A stretch of DNA of 64,000 nucleotides, taken from the NCBI GenBank assembly GCA_002451795.1, contig DKDJ01000004.1, forward strand, positions 124,001 through 188,000, read 5' to 3'. Under the pieces are notes generated by a model that made no database searches, was not told the origin of the DNA, and saw nothing but the letters and a program-made list of their open reading frames with translations. Source of the DNA: Bacteroidales bacterium UBA6851. GTDB taxonomy: Bacteria; Bacteroidota; Bacteroidia; Bacteroidales; UBA932. Both the position numbers and the translations under genes were made by a program. Positions 23,315-32,054 of the stretch are shown here, piece by piece. The stretch's first letter is position 1; each line of letters opens with the position of its first letter.

Positions 23315-25503
23315 TGAGCCTCAAGATAAAGGACCCTACTTGCCCAACTACTGCTGAATTCAGAATTCTTAGCGCTGTGCGTACTCGGTATAACAAGCCC
23401 ATTCTCCATGAGATACCTTCCAGAGAACACCTTTCCTTCACAAGGCATAGGGAAACGATCAATGGAATGAAGTTCGGTCACCTTATACATTCGTTCAGGA
23501 TCAAGTCCATTCATCTTCACCACAGGGAGATGCTCATCGCAGAACCCAAGAGGCCTCCACCAATAGAACACGGCTTTCTGCTTATTCTCCGAACAATACA
23601 TCAAAGATGTTATACCATTGTTATCATACGGACTATCAAGCCTATACAAATCACCAAATTGAACTATAGGACGAATCATCTTATAGTCAGTTATTGCCTG
23701 ACGGCACAACTCCTTCTCCGCCTCAGTCATATTCATCGGCTGGATTTCCATTCCTAAACGTCCACTCATAGCCACGTCAATTCTGAACTTCATCGGAACA
23801 TTTCGTCCCGTCTGATGGTTAGGCGCAGCGCTGATATGAGAAGCCATGGCAATAGCAGGATAAAAATACGATGTACCCCACTGAAGGTACAGACGCTGAA
23901 GCGCATCTGTATCATCGCTTACCCAGAACTCATCAAACCAAGGCATGATTCCATAGTTCGCACGGCCTCCTCCGCTCGCACATGCCTGAATGGTAATATC
24001 CGGATACTTGGCTCTTACTCTATCCAATACACTAGCAAGTCCTCTATGATACTCGATATAAAGATGATTCTGATTCTTTAAATATTGTGATCCCTGAGCC
24101 GAAATGTCCATATTAGCATCCCATTTGATATAGGCAATATCAGGATTTTCAGTCATGATATTATCTACAACACCGAACACAAAATCTTGAACAGCAGGAT
24201 TGGAGAGATCGAGGAGTAGTTGGGTACCACCTCTTCCTGTCACAAGATCACGGTTTGGGGCCTTTACAACCCAGTCAGGATGTCTCTCATAAAGTTCACT
24301 CTTGGTGTTGGTCATTTCCGGCTCGATCCAGATTCCGAAACGGATGCCGTGCTTCTCGGCTGTCTTGACTAGCCAGCCTATCCCATGCGGAAGTTTCTGT
24401 TTGTCCACCACCCAATCTCCAAGAGAAGAGTTGTCTGTTACCCTGCGATATTTATCACCAAACCAGCCATCATCCATAACAAACAATTCGCCTCCCATGG
24501 ATGAAATATCACCCATCATCTGGTCCATTCCGCTTTCATTTATGTCCATATAAACTCCCTCCCAACTATTCAGAAGGATTCTCCTCTCCACGTTCCCGTG
24601 AGCAATCTTCCAGTTGCGGCCCCACCTGTGGAAATTACGGCTGACGCCACCAAGGCCATCATTAGAGAAAGTAATCGCAAGCTCCGGGGTTACAAAATGC
24701 TCCTTTGCTGCAAGAGTATATTCGGAGTTGTCCGGACAAATTCCAGCGAAAAACCTGTGATAATCGCTATCGACAGTATTGACACGAAGTTCATAGTTAC
24801 CGCTATAGCAAAGAGCAGCACCAATCACCCTACCTACACTTTCAGAAGGTTCTCCATCAAGAGAAATCATCACTTCAGAGTGAAATGTATGGGAATTACG
24901 CACCCCATCTTTATTCTTAATGACTTTCATCCCCCTATTTAAAGGCTCACTAACGACGCGTCCTTCATTACCCCACGAACCATACAGATATGAAATCCAC
25001 GCATCCGAAAACCTAAAAGGAAGCGTACCAGAATCAAATCTCTTTAGGACCATCTGCTTTTTTCCATCATTTACAAATTCAGTCCAGGTTCCTGTCATAT
25101 CTTCTTTTTGATATGTTTTAAAAAAGGACTTGACTGTAAACGGATAGTACGAATCCCTGCTCGTAATCTCTACAACTTCTCCGTCTTCCCACGAATATCG
25201 ACTCACGCCAACCACCTTAAGATCCAACGTCACATTTCCGTCCGGAAAGACAACTGCCAACGCTTCCTCATCCTTGCCCGTGAGACCATGTGCCGGATAA
25301 GCACGCTGCGGACGAATACCGGCAAAGCGCAGGTTCTCGATGTCCGCTTCGGAGAGTCTCGCCCCATAGTAGACAATCTGAAGCTCCTTTCCTGCATCTG
25401 CATCAAGAACAATAGTAGTCTTCTCCGTATGCAGCACTTCCCTAGCTTGGACGACTGGTCCAAACATTACCGTAGATAATAAAAGAATCCAAAATCTTTT
25501 CAT
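23311..25503 (-). CDS. GH36 family alpha-galactosidase-like enzyme, exported
   Basis: Glycoside hydrolase family 36, which cleaves terminal alpha-galactosides such as raffinose or galactomannan side chains. The 730 residues start with a cleavable signal peptide (LLLSTVMFGPVVQAR). The barrel contains FVMDDGWFGDK, IWIEPEMTN, the nucleophile Asp462 in YIKWDANMD, and the acid/base region WVSDDTDALQR near 530. ACASGGGRANYGI precedes the latter, as in GH36. Overall length fits. It leads a two-gene operon with the YiiX-like lipoprotein and has its own promoter. Confidence 0.92.
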   Translation of the reverse strand: MKRFWILLLSTVMFGPVVQAREVLHTEKTTIVLDADAGKELQIVYYGARLSEADIENLRFAGIRPQRAYPAHGLTGKDEEALAVVFPDGNVTLDLKVVGVSRYSWEDGEVVEITSRDSYYPFTVKSFFKTYQKEDMTGTWTEFVNDGKKQMVLKRFDSGTLPFRFSDAWISYLYGSWGNEGRVVSEPLNRGMKVIKNKDGVRNSHTFHSEVMISLDGEPSESVGRVIGAALCYSGNYELRVNTVDSDYHRFFAGICPDNSEYTLAAKEHFVTPELAITFSNDGLGGVSRNFHRWGRNWKIAHGNVERRILLNSWEGVYMDINESGMDQMMGDISSMGGELFVMDDGWFGDKYRRVTDNSSLGDWVVDKQKLPHGIGWLVKTAEKHGIRFGIWIEPEMTNTKSELYERHPDWVVKAPNRDLVTGRGGTQLLLDLSNPAVQDFVFGVVDNIMTENPDIAYIKWDANMDISAQGSQYLKNQNHLYIEYHRGLASVLDRVRAKYPDITIQACASGGGRANYGIMPWFDEFWVSDDTDALQRLYLQWGTSYFYPAIAMASHISAAPNHQTGRNVPMKFRIDVAMSGRLGMEIQPMNMTEAEKELCRQAITDYKMIRPIVQFGDLYRLDSPYDNNGITSLMYCSENKQKAVFYWWRPLGFCDEHLPVVKMNGLDPERMYKVTELHSIDRFPMPCEGKVFSGRYLMENGLVIPSTHSAKNSEFSSSWASRVLYLEAQ

Positions 25504-25529
25504 TGCGCTAAAGTGTTATCAACAAATCC

Positions 25530-25560
25530 CAAAGTTACTGAATAATGGAAGACAAACAAA
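25530..25560 (-). promoter_or_regulatory. Promoter of the GH36 operon
   Basis: On the minus strand TTTG (25560-25557), 19 bp, TAACTTTG (25537-25530). The ATG follows 26 nt later. A second TAAATTTG lies upstream at 25590-25583. Confidence 0.62.
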
Positions 25561-25642
25561 AATAATCTCCTCTATATTTAGCCAAATTTAGCATATCCTC
25601 CACAACACAACGATTTCCCTTGATGGAAGCCACAAGGATATT

Positions 25643-26650
25643 CTACGGCAGTTCTTTCAGGCCCTCAACCTCATAGACACCCCAAAAGCGATATGTTTCG
25701 GTCTCACCAATTCTATATTCAGAAAGCCGTTTGGGCTGTTCTGGGACATCGCACCCCACGAGGAAAGAGAATGAGCAGAACAAACCTGGAAGCAAAACCT
25801 CTGTATGACTTCCCTGTATCTCTGCCCAATCGAGACCCATAAAACCAGCACTCTTTTCATTGTGGCCTGCAGGCCACGGATCCACCTCCTTTGGAATTAT
25901 ACAAAAAGCATTGTCCCATGAAGACACCTTATTTGAGTTGCAGGAATACCAATTCACCACATACCTAAAAGAAGCATTCTCGGGAACAAGACCCAGGATT
26001 TCCAAGCGCGTGGTTTCCGATTCAAGTGTAACCTCATCCATATTCTCATCAAAGAACCGCACGCCCTCCACATCAGCATACCCAAACATCTTTTTCCCTA
26101 GCCTATACTTATAGCATCCTTGCTGGTCTGCATAAACCATATATGGATATTTCTGCGTGGCATCCTTCTTAAGCCAATAATCTTCATATCCATACCTAAC
26201 ATGCACAGATTCAAGAGGAATTACTGATTTGGAAAAGACGACAAAAGAATGCGTATTCTCACCTGTGCTTGCTGTGATTACTACGCCCTCACCAGAAGAG
26301 TCACCGACTCTGACAAGCTGGCACGTTGCCTCTCCTGTTTTCACAACCTTCACAATTTCCGGTGAAGACGAGGAGAAATTAACTCCGTCGAACGACGGGT
26401 CATCGCTAAATGACACCACTTCGCACTTATTCCAGTCCGTCACCCAGATTTCCTGAATTGACTGCTCGGCACACATTACTCCAGCATCAAGTACATTCCA
26501 CAAGAAAGTATGCGACTGCCTCAATTCCTCCACATTGAGAGAGAAATCCACATCAACATGAGGCTCAGGCTTCGGGTTAAGATCCTTTGTGCAGGACAAG
26601 CATAACAGCGAGAAAACAGTCTCCGCCCCAAATATTATCAATCTCTTCAT
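25643..26650 (-). CDS. Unknown lipoprotein at the end of the fimbrial operon
   Basis: A 335-residue predicted lipoprotein (signal ending LLCLSC). I do not recognise a named family. A stretch near residues 80-145 (SSSPEIVKVVKTGEATCQLVRVG...VITASTG) looks like a bacterial immunoglobulin-like (Big) fold. The rest is rich in aromatic residues and Cys. It is preceded by a DUF4906 gene whose TGA overlaps this ATG (ATGA), which favours the start at 26650 over one 5 codons upstream. Position suggests an accessory or tip component of the fimbria, by inference only. Confidence 0.7.
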   Translation of the reverse strand: MKRLIIFGAETVFSLLCLSCTKDLNPKPEPHVDVDFSLNVEELRQSHTFLWNVLDAGVMCAEQSIQEIWVTDWNKCEVVSFSDDPSFDGVNFSSSSPEIVKVVKTGEATCQLVRVGDSSGEGVVITASTGENTHSFVVFSKSVIPLESVHVRYGYEDYWLKKDATQKYPYMVYADQQGCYKYRLGKKMFGYADVEGVRFFDENMDEVTLESETTRLEILGLVPENASFRYVVNWYSCNSNKVSSWDNAFCIIPKEVDPWPAGHNEKSAGFMGLDWAEIQGSHTEVLLPGLFCSFSFLVGCDVPEQPKRLSEYRIGETETYRFWGVYEVEGLKELP

Positions 26651-29600
26651 CGTGTACATATCCATTCATAATAAGGCAGCCATCCCCTTGACTCGGTATT
26701 TAAGTCAGACAAAAGATGGAATATATAATACCCCCTTTCATTACGTCCATCATAATATTTCAAATCACCGAATCCCGTATAGTCAAGTTCATCTAAGGCG
26801 ACACGGCTATCAGAAGGGCCATTTTTTGTATTATAGAATTTCAGTTTCAGAACATTTGGCCCCATAGCACGAGCAATTGCCGAAAACTCCTGACAGACAC
26901 CACCGCTTGACTGGATACAGAAAGCATAATAATTGGCCAGAGCTTCTGCAGCATCCGATGATTCGGCATCGCCCGGTTCTACTTTGTACCGTCGAATAGG
27001 GGTAGAACTGACAGAAGAATATGGATAAGCGTATACCCTGGCCATACCCGATCCGTTATCCGACTTTATTCGATAACTATACGGCACTCCTGTCAATGAA
27101 TTATCAAGCATCATGGCTCCATCAACGGAAGCATCAGAAGAATACATTTCCACTGATTTTGACAACTCCGAGTTATATTCAGACCTTCCGAAACTCGTAC
27201 GCGCTATATCCGATCGGATTTTCGGAACTATGTTCAGGTATCCATATCTCCCATCATAAAAAGAGGAAGATCTATCATAATCGGCACCGACTATAAAATG
27301 CACAAACACATCTGTAGTTCCCAGTCCCACATATCTTGTTTCCTTGGAATGACGGTTTGTGACGTAAGCACGGATTTCATGCGGCCCTGCTGAATGATAA
27401 TTGCTTCCATTATCAAAGAAGTAGAGTCTCAATGACTTGAATTCTCCCATAATACCCGGAAGTCCAGGTTTCTTTTCAGATGAAACCAGAAAACTCTCAC
27501 TGCCTTCACCATACGAATACGATGATGATTTCATAGGAACAGCACACAATCTCAGCATGGTGTCATCCTGAATATTGAATCCGATACTGCCATCTATACC
27601 ATTGCCACTGGCCGAAGCCTCTGTCAACCCCCTATACGGCTCATCAAGATGTTCAGATTTCCAAAGTGTATAATCATCGTATCTTGATGACAGATATACC
27701 TCCGAGCCTCCTACCATAAATGGACGCAAATATATGCTGATATATCTATATATACGAAAGAATCCATTCCCGTAATAAGATGATACTGTAGGCATCATCA
27801 TTATCCTACAATTCCTTAAACGCACACTCTCACTTTTGTATGTGTCAAAATAATCCCCTATCCTTCTCCTGAAGACATCGAATTCAGGGAAGCCAACAGA
27901 AGATTGACGTTTCTCTATACCCACATACGATTCCTCACTACCGGAATAGATAGTCTCACCATCTACTTCAAGACGCGAAGCATTATCATCGGAAATAAGT
28001 CTCGGAGAGTACACATGAGAGAATGCAGTTGGATCAAAATCAGAATAATCGAGCTTCACACCACTCCCCGGCGCATATAGTTCCACCGAGATTGGTAACA
28101 GCCAAGGAGCCCCTGTAATATCAAGGTACATAGCATTCTTATCCGACCAACCTATCGGAATCTGCTCCGAAGGCAAATCGGACACCAATCCGCTGATGCG
28201 AATATCTGGCATAGTATTCCTAACCGCCGACTTAACGGGCGGTCCGTCGTTGAATGTATCACTTGATATGAACGAGAACACATAGTCTGAATTATTACAG
28301 AAATAATAGTTATAGACATCAAAATCACCATTCCCCAAAAGCGGAGAAGAAGAGGAATCTCCAGTTATAAGATCTCCTGTACCCGATGAGTTCCTGTATT
28401 TAAACATGTGCGAATCAGTGCAAGTGACCCTAACCTCGCCCACGAAACCACTGATCGATGCTGTCCGCTTCATACCAGGATAAAAGCCCTCAGTCAAAGA
28501 TTTATTCCAAATGATGGAAATGTCATCACACGTAAAAATCACAAAATCATACGTTTTTCCTCCAGGTTGGATTGTCACGCTCATTTTTACACTTTCCCCC
28601 GATTTAAATTTAGATGCATCAGTGACTTCAAACAACAATTTTCCGGAAGAAGCGTCAAAACTCGGAGCTATACCAAGAGCAGAGAGTTCTTTGGAAATCA
28701 AAGTCCCATCCGAAGAGAGGAAATTCGTAGACACACGACAGTCCGATAGGCTCTCTGGCCTGTATCCCTCATCAACTATACCATCCGGAGCCCTTCTGCC
28801 CCCAGAACCAGCCTCCACAAAAAGGAACATACTGCCAGGCCTGTTGCACCGGACAACAACATTCTGGCCTATTGGGAGGGAAGATGAAAAATCCGGAAAA
28901 GCACTCATCCCGATTTTTCTTTTGTCTGTAAAGTCAGGAGTAACTTTCCAATAAGGATCAAAAAGCGAATTAACATTGAAAGATAGTGTTATATCGTATC
29001 TCCGACCCCTTACTATGTCAAAATTAGAGCAGTTGTCTTCACCGAGATAAAAACGATAAGTGACGGGCCCCCCATAGCCACCAGCATCAGGATTAACTTC
29101 ACCCATAAACTCCACATACGTCAGAAGCCTTTCTCTTTCCTGTCCAAGCAGCGCTTCAAGACTCTCACGGGTCTTCCTGCTTTGGTCCGCATTGTCTGGA
29201 AGCAGGGTACCCTGAAGATTCTCCGGAACATAAAAGACAAATGACACAGAGGATCCATCGACCATAGAAGGATCATTGTCACCTTCTACAACATCAGCAG
29301 AACTTAGCGCAAGGCTTCCACTATCCGAAAACGGCAGTATTCTGCAGTTTGCCTGACGAAGGGACAGACGGCAGTTTTTGAAATACTCCGGATTTGCCCC
29401 TGAACCATCAAGGGCGGAATGGTCCACAGTAAGGCTAAGTTTTGCAAACAGTCTCACACATTGGACATTAAGTATTGATTTATCGGTGTATTCAGCATCT
29501 TGAACGCTTCCGGCAAATGGTATTCCATATACAGCCACTTCGGACATCTTCTCATACCTAAACATATCATTTAAATCACTACCGTCAAAACGATATTCCA

Positions 29601-30057
29601 TAGAGAGGAAATCCGATTCTCTCATAGGAAAATCCGCGCCGAGGGCTCTGCCAAGTCCGCATATAGACCCATCAGTTTTTGAGACAGCCCAAAGACAACC
29701 AGAAACATATACCCTAACATTTCTCCCGGCCGGGAAAGACAGTACTGCAGATGCAGACCCATTTGACCCGTCAAAAGCAGACAATGGAATCTCCTGAACC
29801 GAATCAAGAAGTCCGTTGTCCGAGTAATACACATAAACTTCAGCTCCACTAAACCTTTCCTCGCTCCTCTCAAGCATAGGTGACTTGGCATCTGGAACCC
29901 CAACCCCAGAAATATCCATCGTTACCGACACGCGATCTCCACTCGGAACAGGCAAGCATACTGAAATATCAGCATCCGTGATACGATTACACGACAACGC
30001 TATCAGGCACATAACTGTCCACCCTATAAGTTTTTCATTCAGCATTCTTTTCCTCAT
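26647..30057 (-). CDS. DUF4906-type fimbrial lipoprotein, 1136 residues
   Basis: Very long exported lipoprotein (signal ending IALSC, Cys23). The N-terminal 370 residues resemble fimbrillin-like/DUF4906 proteins: an adhesin-like beta-rich part, VFYVPENLQGTLLP around 280-295, and VRGRRYDITLSFN near 365. The remaining 750 residues are beta-rich, Ser/Tyr/Gly-rich and unassigned. Proteins of this type sit next to Mfa2-like anchors and are considered minor or tip fimbrial components. It follows the Mfa2-like gene by 9 bp and is coupled to the next lipoprotein by ATGA. No proteolytic or enzymatic motif seen. Confidence 0.78.
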   Translation of the reverse strand: MRKRMLNEKLIGWTVMCLIALSCNRITDADISVCLPVPSGDRVSVTMDISGVGVPDAKSPMLERSEERFSGAEVYVYYSDNGLLDSVQEIPLSAFDGSNGSASAVLSFPAGRNVRVYVSGCLWAVSKTDGSICGLGRALGADFPMRESDFLSMEYRFDGSDLNDMFRYEKMSEVAVYGIPFAGSVQDAEYTDKSILNVQCVRLFAKLSLTVDHSALDGSGANPEYFKNCRLSLRQANCRILPFSDSGSLALSSADVVEGDNDPSMVDGSSVSFVFYVPENLQGTLLPDNADQSRKTRESLEALLGQERERLLTYVEFMGEVNPDAGGYGGPVTYRFYLGEDNCSNFDIVRGRRYDITLSFNVNSLFDPYWKVTPDFTDKRKIGMSAFPDFSSSLPIGQNVVVRCNRPGSMFLFVEAGSGGRRAPDGIVDEGYRPESLSDCRVSTNFLSSDGTLISKELSALGIAPSFDASSGKLLFEVTDASKFKSGESVKMSVTIQPGGKTYDFVIFTCDDISIIWNKSLTEGFYPGMKRTASISGFVGEVRVTCTDSHMFKYRNSSGTGDLITGDSSSSPLLGNGDFDVYNYYFCNNSDYVFSFISSDTFNDGPPVKSAVRNTMPDIRISGLVSDLPSEQIPIGWSDKNAMYLDITGAPWLLPISVELYAPGSGVKLDYSDFDPTAFSHVYSPRLISDDNASRLEVDGETIYSGSEESYVGIEKRQSSVGFPEFDVFRRRIGDYFDTYKSESVRLRNCRIMMMPTVSSYYGNGFFRIYRYISIYLRPFMVGGSEVYLSSRYDDYTLWKSEHLDEPYRGLTEASASGNGIDGSIGFNIQDDTMLRLCAVPMKSSSYSYGEGSESFLVSSEKKPGLPGIMGEFKSLRLYFFDNGSNYHSAGPHEIRAYVTNRHSKETRYVGLGTTDVFVHFIVGADYDRSSSFYDGRYGYLNIVPKIRSDIARTSFGRSEYNSELSKSVEMYSSDASVDGAMMLDNSLTGVPYSYRIKSDNGSGMARVYAYPYSSVSSTPIRRYKVEPGDAESSDAAEALANYYAFCIQSSGGVCQEFSAIARAMGPNVLKLKFYNTKNGPSDSRVALDELDYTGFGDLKYYDGRNERGYYIFHLLSDLNTESRGWLPYYEWICTR

Positions 30058-30066
30058 AATACGTCA

Positions 30067-30879
30067 TCATATAGTTATTTCAATTCTTGAGGATGTCCAT
30101 CCTATCACTTCCACAGAAGCTTGCATCCTGGTAAAATCCACCACTACGTTCATATCATCCAAGTCTGGTTTATTCCAATCAAAACCCTTAGCTTCAAGGA
30201 GTTTTCCAACATCTATAGTTGATAACAAATCACTTTTTCCATATATATGATTGGCAGAATGTTCAAGAAGTTCCAAAACCATCTCATTGCGCAACTGCCT
30301 TGGGACAATCACCTCATAACCTGAAGCATTCTTATGCCCGGCCACTACTGTATACTCCCCCTCTAATGCGGACAACTCATAAAGTTTGAATGCGTTGCAG
30401 TTGGCCTTCACCCTTATATCGAAAGAGAAGTCATCCCCAGGAAGCAGTCCCACCACGATAATATTCATAACACTATATTGCTTGTGCGGGATGACCTCCG
30501 CATAATACAAATCATCTTCTGCAATTATTTTCTCCGCCCATGCAAACAGAGGACTACATTCGGCACCGGGTGGAACAGAAAGAGTATCCCCTTTCCACGA
30601 GAAGCCTTCAAATCCAAATGCAGCGCCAAGTTTTAGAGGACCTCTTTTGCGGGCCACCTCATATCCAGTACGCTCATATTTCAACAAGTCTATAGATTCC
30701 ATATAGCATGTGCCGTCAAAAGCACCCACAAGAGAACTTACATATTTCCCTCCGGCAATCACGCCATCGAAATCAAGATTCACATATACAGGGCACACGG
30801 CCCTATCCTCCTTTACTGAACAGGAGACAACAATTGCACATACACATAGCAACCAAACAGCATATAGTCTGTCTTTCAT
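30067..30879 (-). CDS. FimB/Mfa2 family fimbrial anchor lipoprotein
   Basis: A 270-residue lipoprotein (signal ending AIVVSC, Cys20) followed by SVKEDRAVCPVYVNLDF, close to the conserved start of the FimB/Mfa2 family. These proteins anchor the fimbrial shaft to the outer membrane and limit its length in Porphyromonas. The start at 30879 is chosen because the signal peptide begins there; a longer frame runs 36 codons upstream into the FimA-like gene without signal features. The next gene is 67 bp upstream (pilin) and 9 bp downstream (DUF4906). Confidence 0.85.
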   Translation of the reverse strand: MKDRLYAVWLLCVCAIVVSCSVKEDRAVCPVYVNLDFDGVIAGGKYVSSLVGAFDGTCYMESIDLLKYERTGYEVARKRGPLKLGAAFGFEGFSWKGDTLSVPPGAECSPLFAWAEKIIAEDDLYYAEVIPHKQYSVMNIIVVGLLPGDDFSFDIRVKANCNAFKLYELSALEGEYTVVAGHKNASGYEVIVPRQLRNEMVLELLEHSANHIYGKSDLLSTIDVGKLLEAKGFDWNKPDLDDMNVVVDFTRMQASVEVIGWTSSRIEITI

Positions 30880-30946
30880 GGCTTCATAGAATAACAACAA
30901 AAAGCCGGCATGCCGCCACAGATAGCAACGGCATGTCAATCCGGAA

Positions 30947-32044
30947 CTATATTGTTTGACTAACCAGTTCTCCTGTAGTCCAATCAACGACGTTGATTGT
31001 AGCGGTGAGGTCAGAAAACTCTATTTTCTTCCACGGATTATCAGGAGAGCCTCCAATATGTTTAATGACAAGGGACACTTCATACTTATAGTTACTGTGC
31101 AGGTTTCCTAGACGAATAGGATAGATACACGGCTGTCCTCCTACTTCCGCCTCCACGACAAGTGTCGTGACAGCAGGCGCCCATGTGCTACTTGGAAGGG
31201 TCTCGGCATCATTGGGATACGCATAAAGCGTACTATGCTTCGAAAATTTTGATTTAAACTCCAGAGTCTGATCAATCTGATCATATACATCCGAAGTCAG
31301 AGCCAATTCTGAAGCAGCATCAGTTTTCTTGAGCGGAGAAATCCAGTTTTCCTGAGGAAGGACAGTTGATGATATGCTTCCTACTGCCGTTTTGTCCGAA
31401 TCCGGAATGGTAAAATTCTGCTTGTTCGGCACATTCAAGAGGTACACACCTGTAATCTTCACAGCACCAGGGACTTGATATGCAGGCACAATCATATCAT
31501 TCTCAATATTTTTGATAAAAACCGCCGCACAAACTCTTCTAACTTCCACCGATACAGTCTGGGTATCAGTCTCAAGCTTGACATCCACCTTTCCAGCCAT
31601 AACGAAGTCAGAAGGTCCGTTATCAGTAAGAAAAGAAGTTTTTTCCTGAAGTTCATTTATAGTCTTAACCCTCTCCGCATCAGGACCGTCAACATAGTTG
31701 ACTTTTGCATTCACCAAAGCCCACACCTGACGAGGCCCTCGTGTGCAGCTAAGTTTCTCTGAAAGAGTAAAACCGCCGTCAGATGACAGTCCACCCTTAT
31801 GAACAGCGGCGTCTAGTTTCCCAGTCGAAGTATTGAAAACAAATACCTGTACGTCATTAATTTTCTTCTCGGCAGCAGGCGTCTGCCCAACCACCTTTGT
31901 AAGTTCATCTCCAATAGACACAGTCAAGACGCAGTCTCCGATACCATCATTACCTTTTAGACTTGACGCATCCTGTTTCATGCAGGATACCATAAACGAT
32001 GCTGCAAATAGCAGCGCTGTACCAATTTTTAATAAGTTTTTCAT
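30947..32044 (-). CDS. FimA/Mfa1-like major fimbrial subunit
   Basis: A 365-residue pilin-like protein with a lipoprotein signal (FMVSC, Cys21). The beta-rich N-terminal domain (LTVSIGDE, VFVFNTSTGKLDA, VWALVNAK) and the middle segments VRRVCAAVFIKNI and GVYLLNVPNKQNF match FimA/Mfa1-type fimbrillins. The C-terminus ends ATINVVDWTTGE..., like the terminal strand of these pilins. Such subunits are exported as lipoproteins and assembled by strand exchange after protease trimming. It sits between the OmpA/TPR lipoprotein (10-bp gap) and the Mfa2-like anchor. Confidence 0.85.
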   Translation of the reverse strand: MKNLLKIGTALLFAASFMVSCMKQDASSLKGNDGIGDCVLTVSIGDELTKVVGQTPAAEKKINDVQVFVFNTSTGKLDAAVHKGGLSSDGGFTLSEKLSCTRGPRQVWALVNAKVNYVDGPDAERVKTINELQEKTSFLTDNGPSDFVMAGKVDVKLETDTQTVSVEVRRVCAAVFIKNIENDMIVPAYQVPGAVKITGVYLLNVPNKQNFTIPDSDKTAVGSISSTVLPQENWISPLKKTDAASELALTSDVYDQIDQTLEFKSKFSKHSTLYAYPNDAETLPSSTWAPAVTTLVVEAEVGGQPCIYPIRLGNLHSNYKYEVSLVIKHIGGSPDNPWKKIEFSDLTATINVVDWTTGELVSQTI

Positions 32045-32054
32045 TTTTTTATAA

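Noticed and set aside
25583..25590. Second TAAATTTG upstream of GH36 as the main promoter
   Set aside because: The nearer TAACTTTG has a TTTG at 19 bp and a suitable distance to the ATG; the farther box has no such partner.
25615..25642. Weak inverted repeat (CCTTG/CAAGG) after the fimbrial operon as a terminator
   Set aside because: Only 5 bp of stem and no T run, so not supported.
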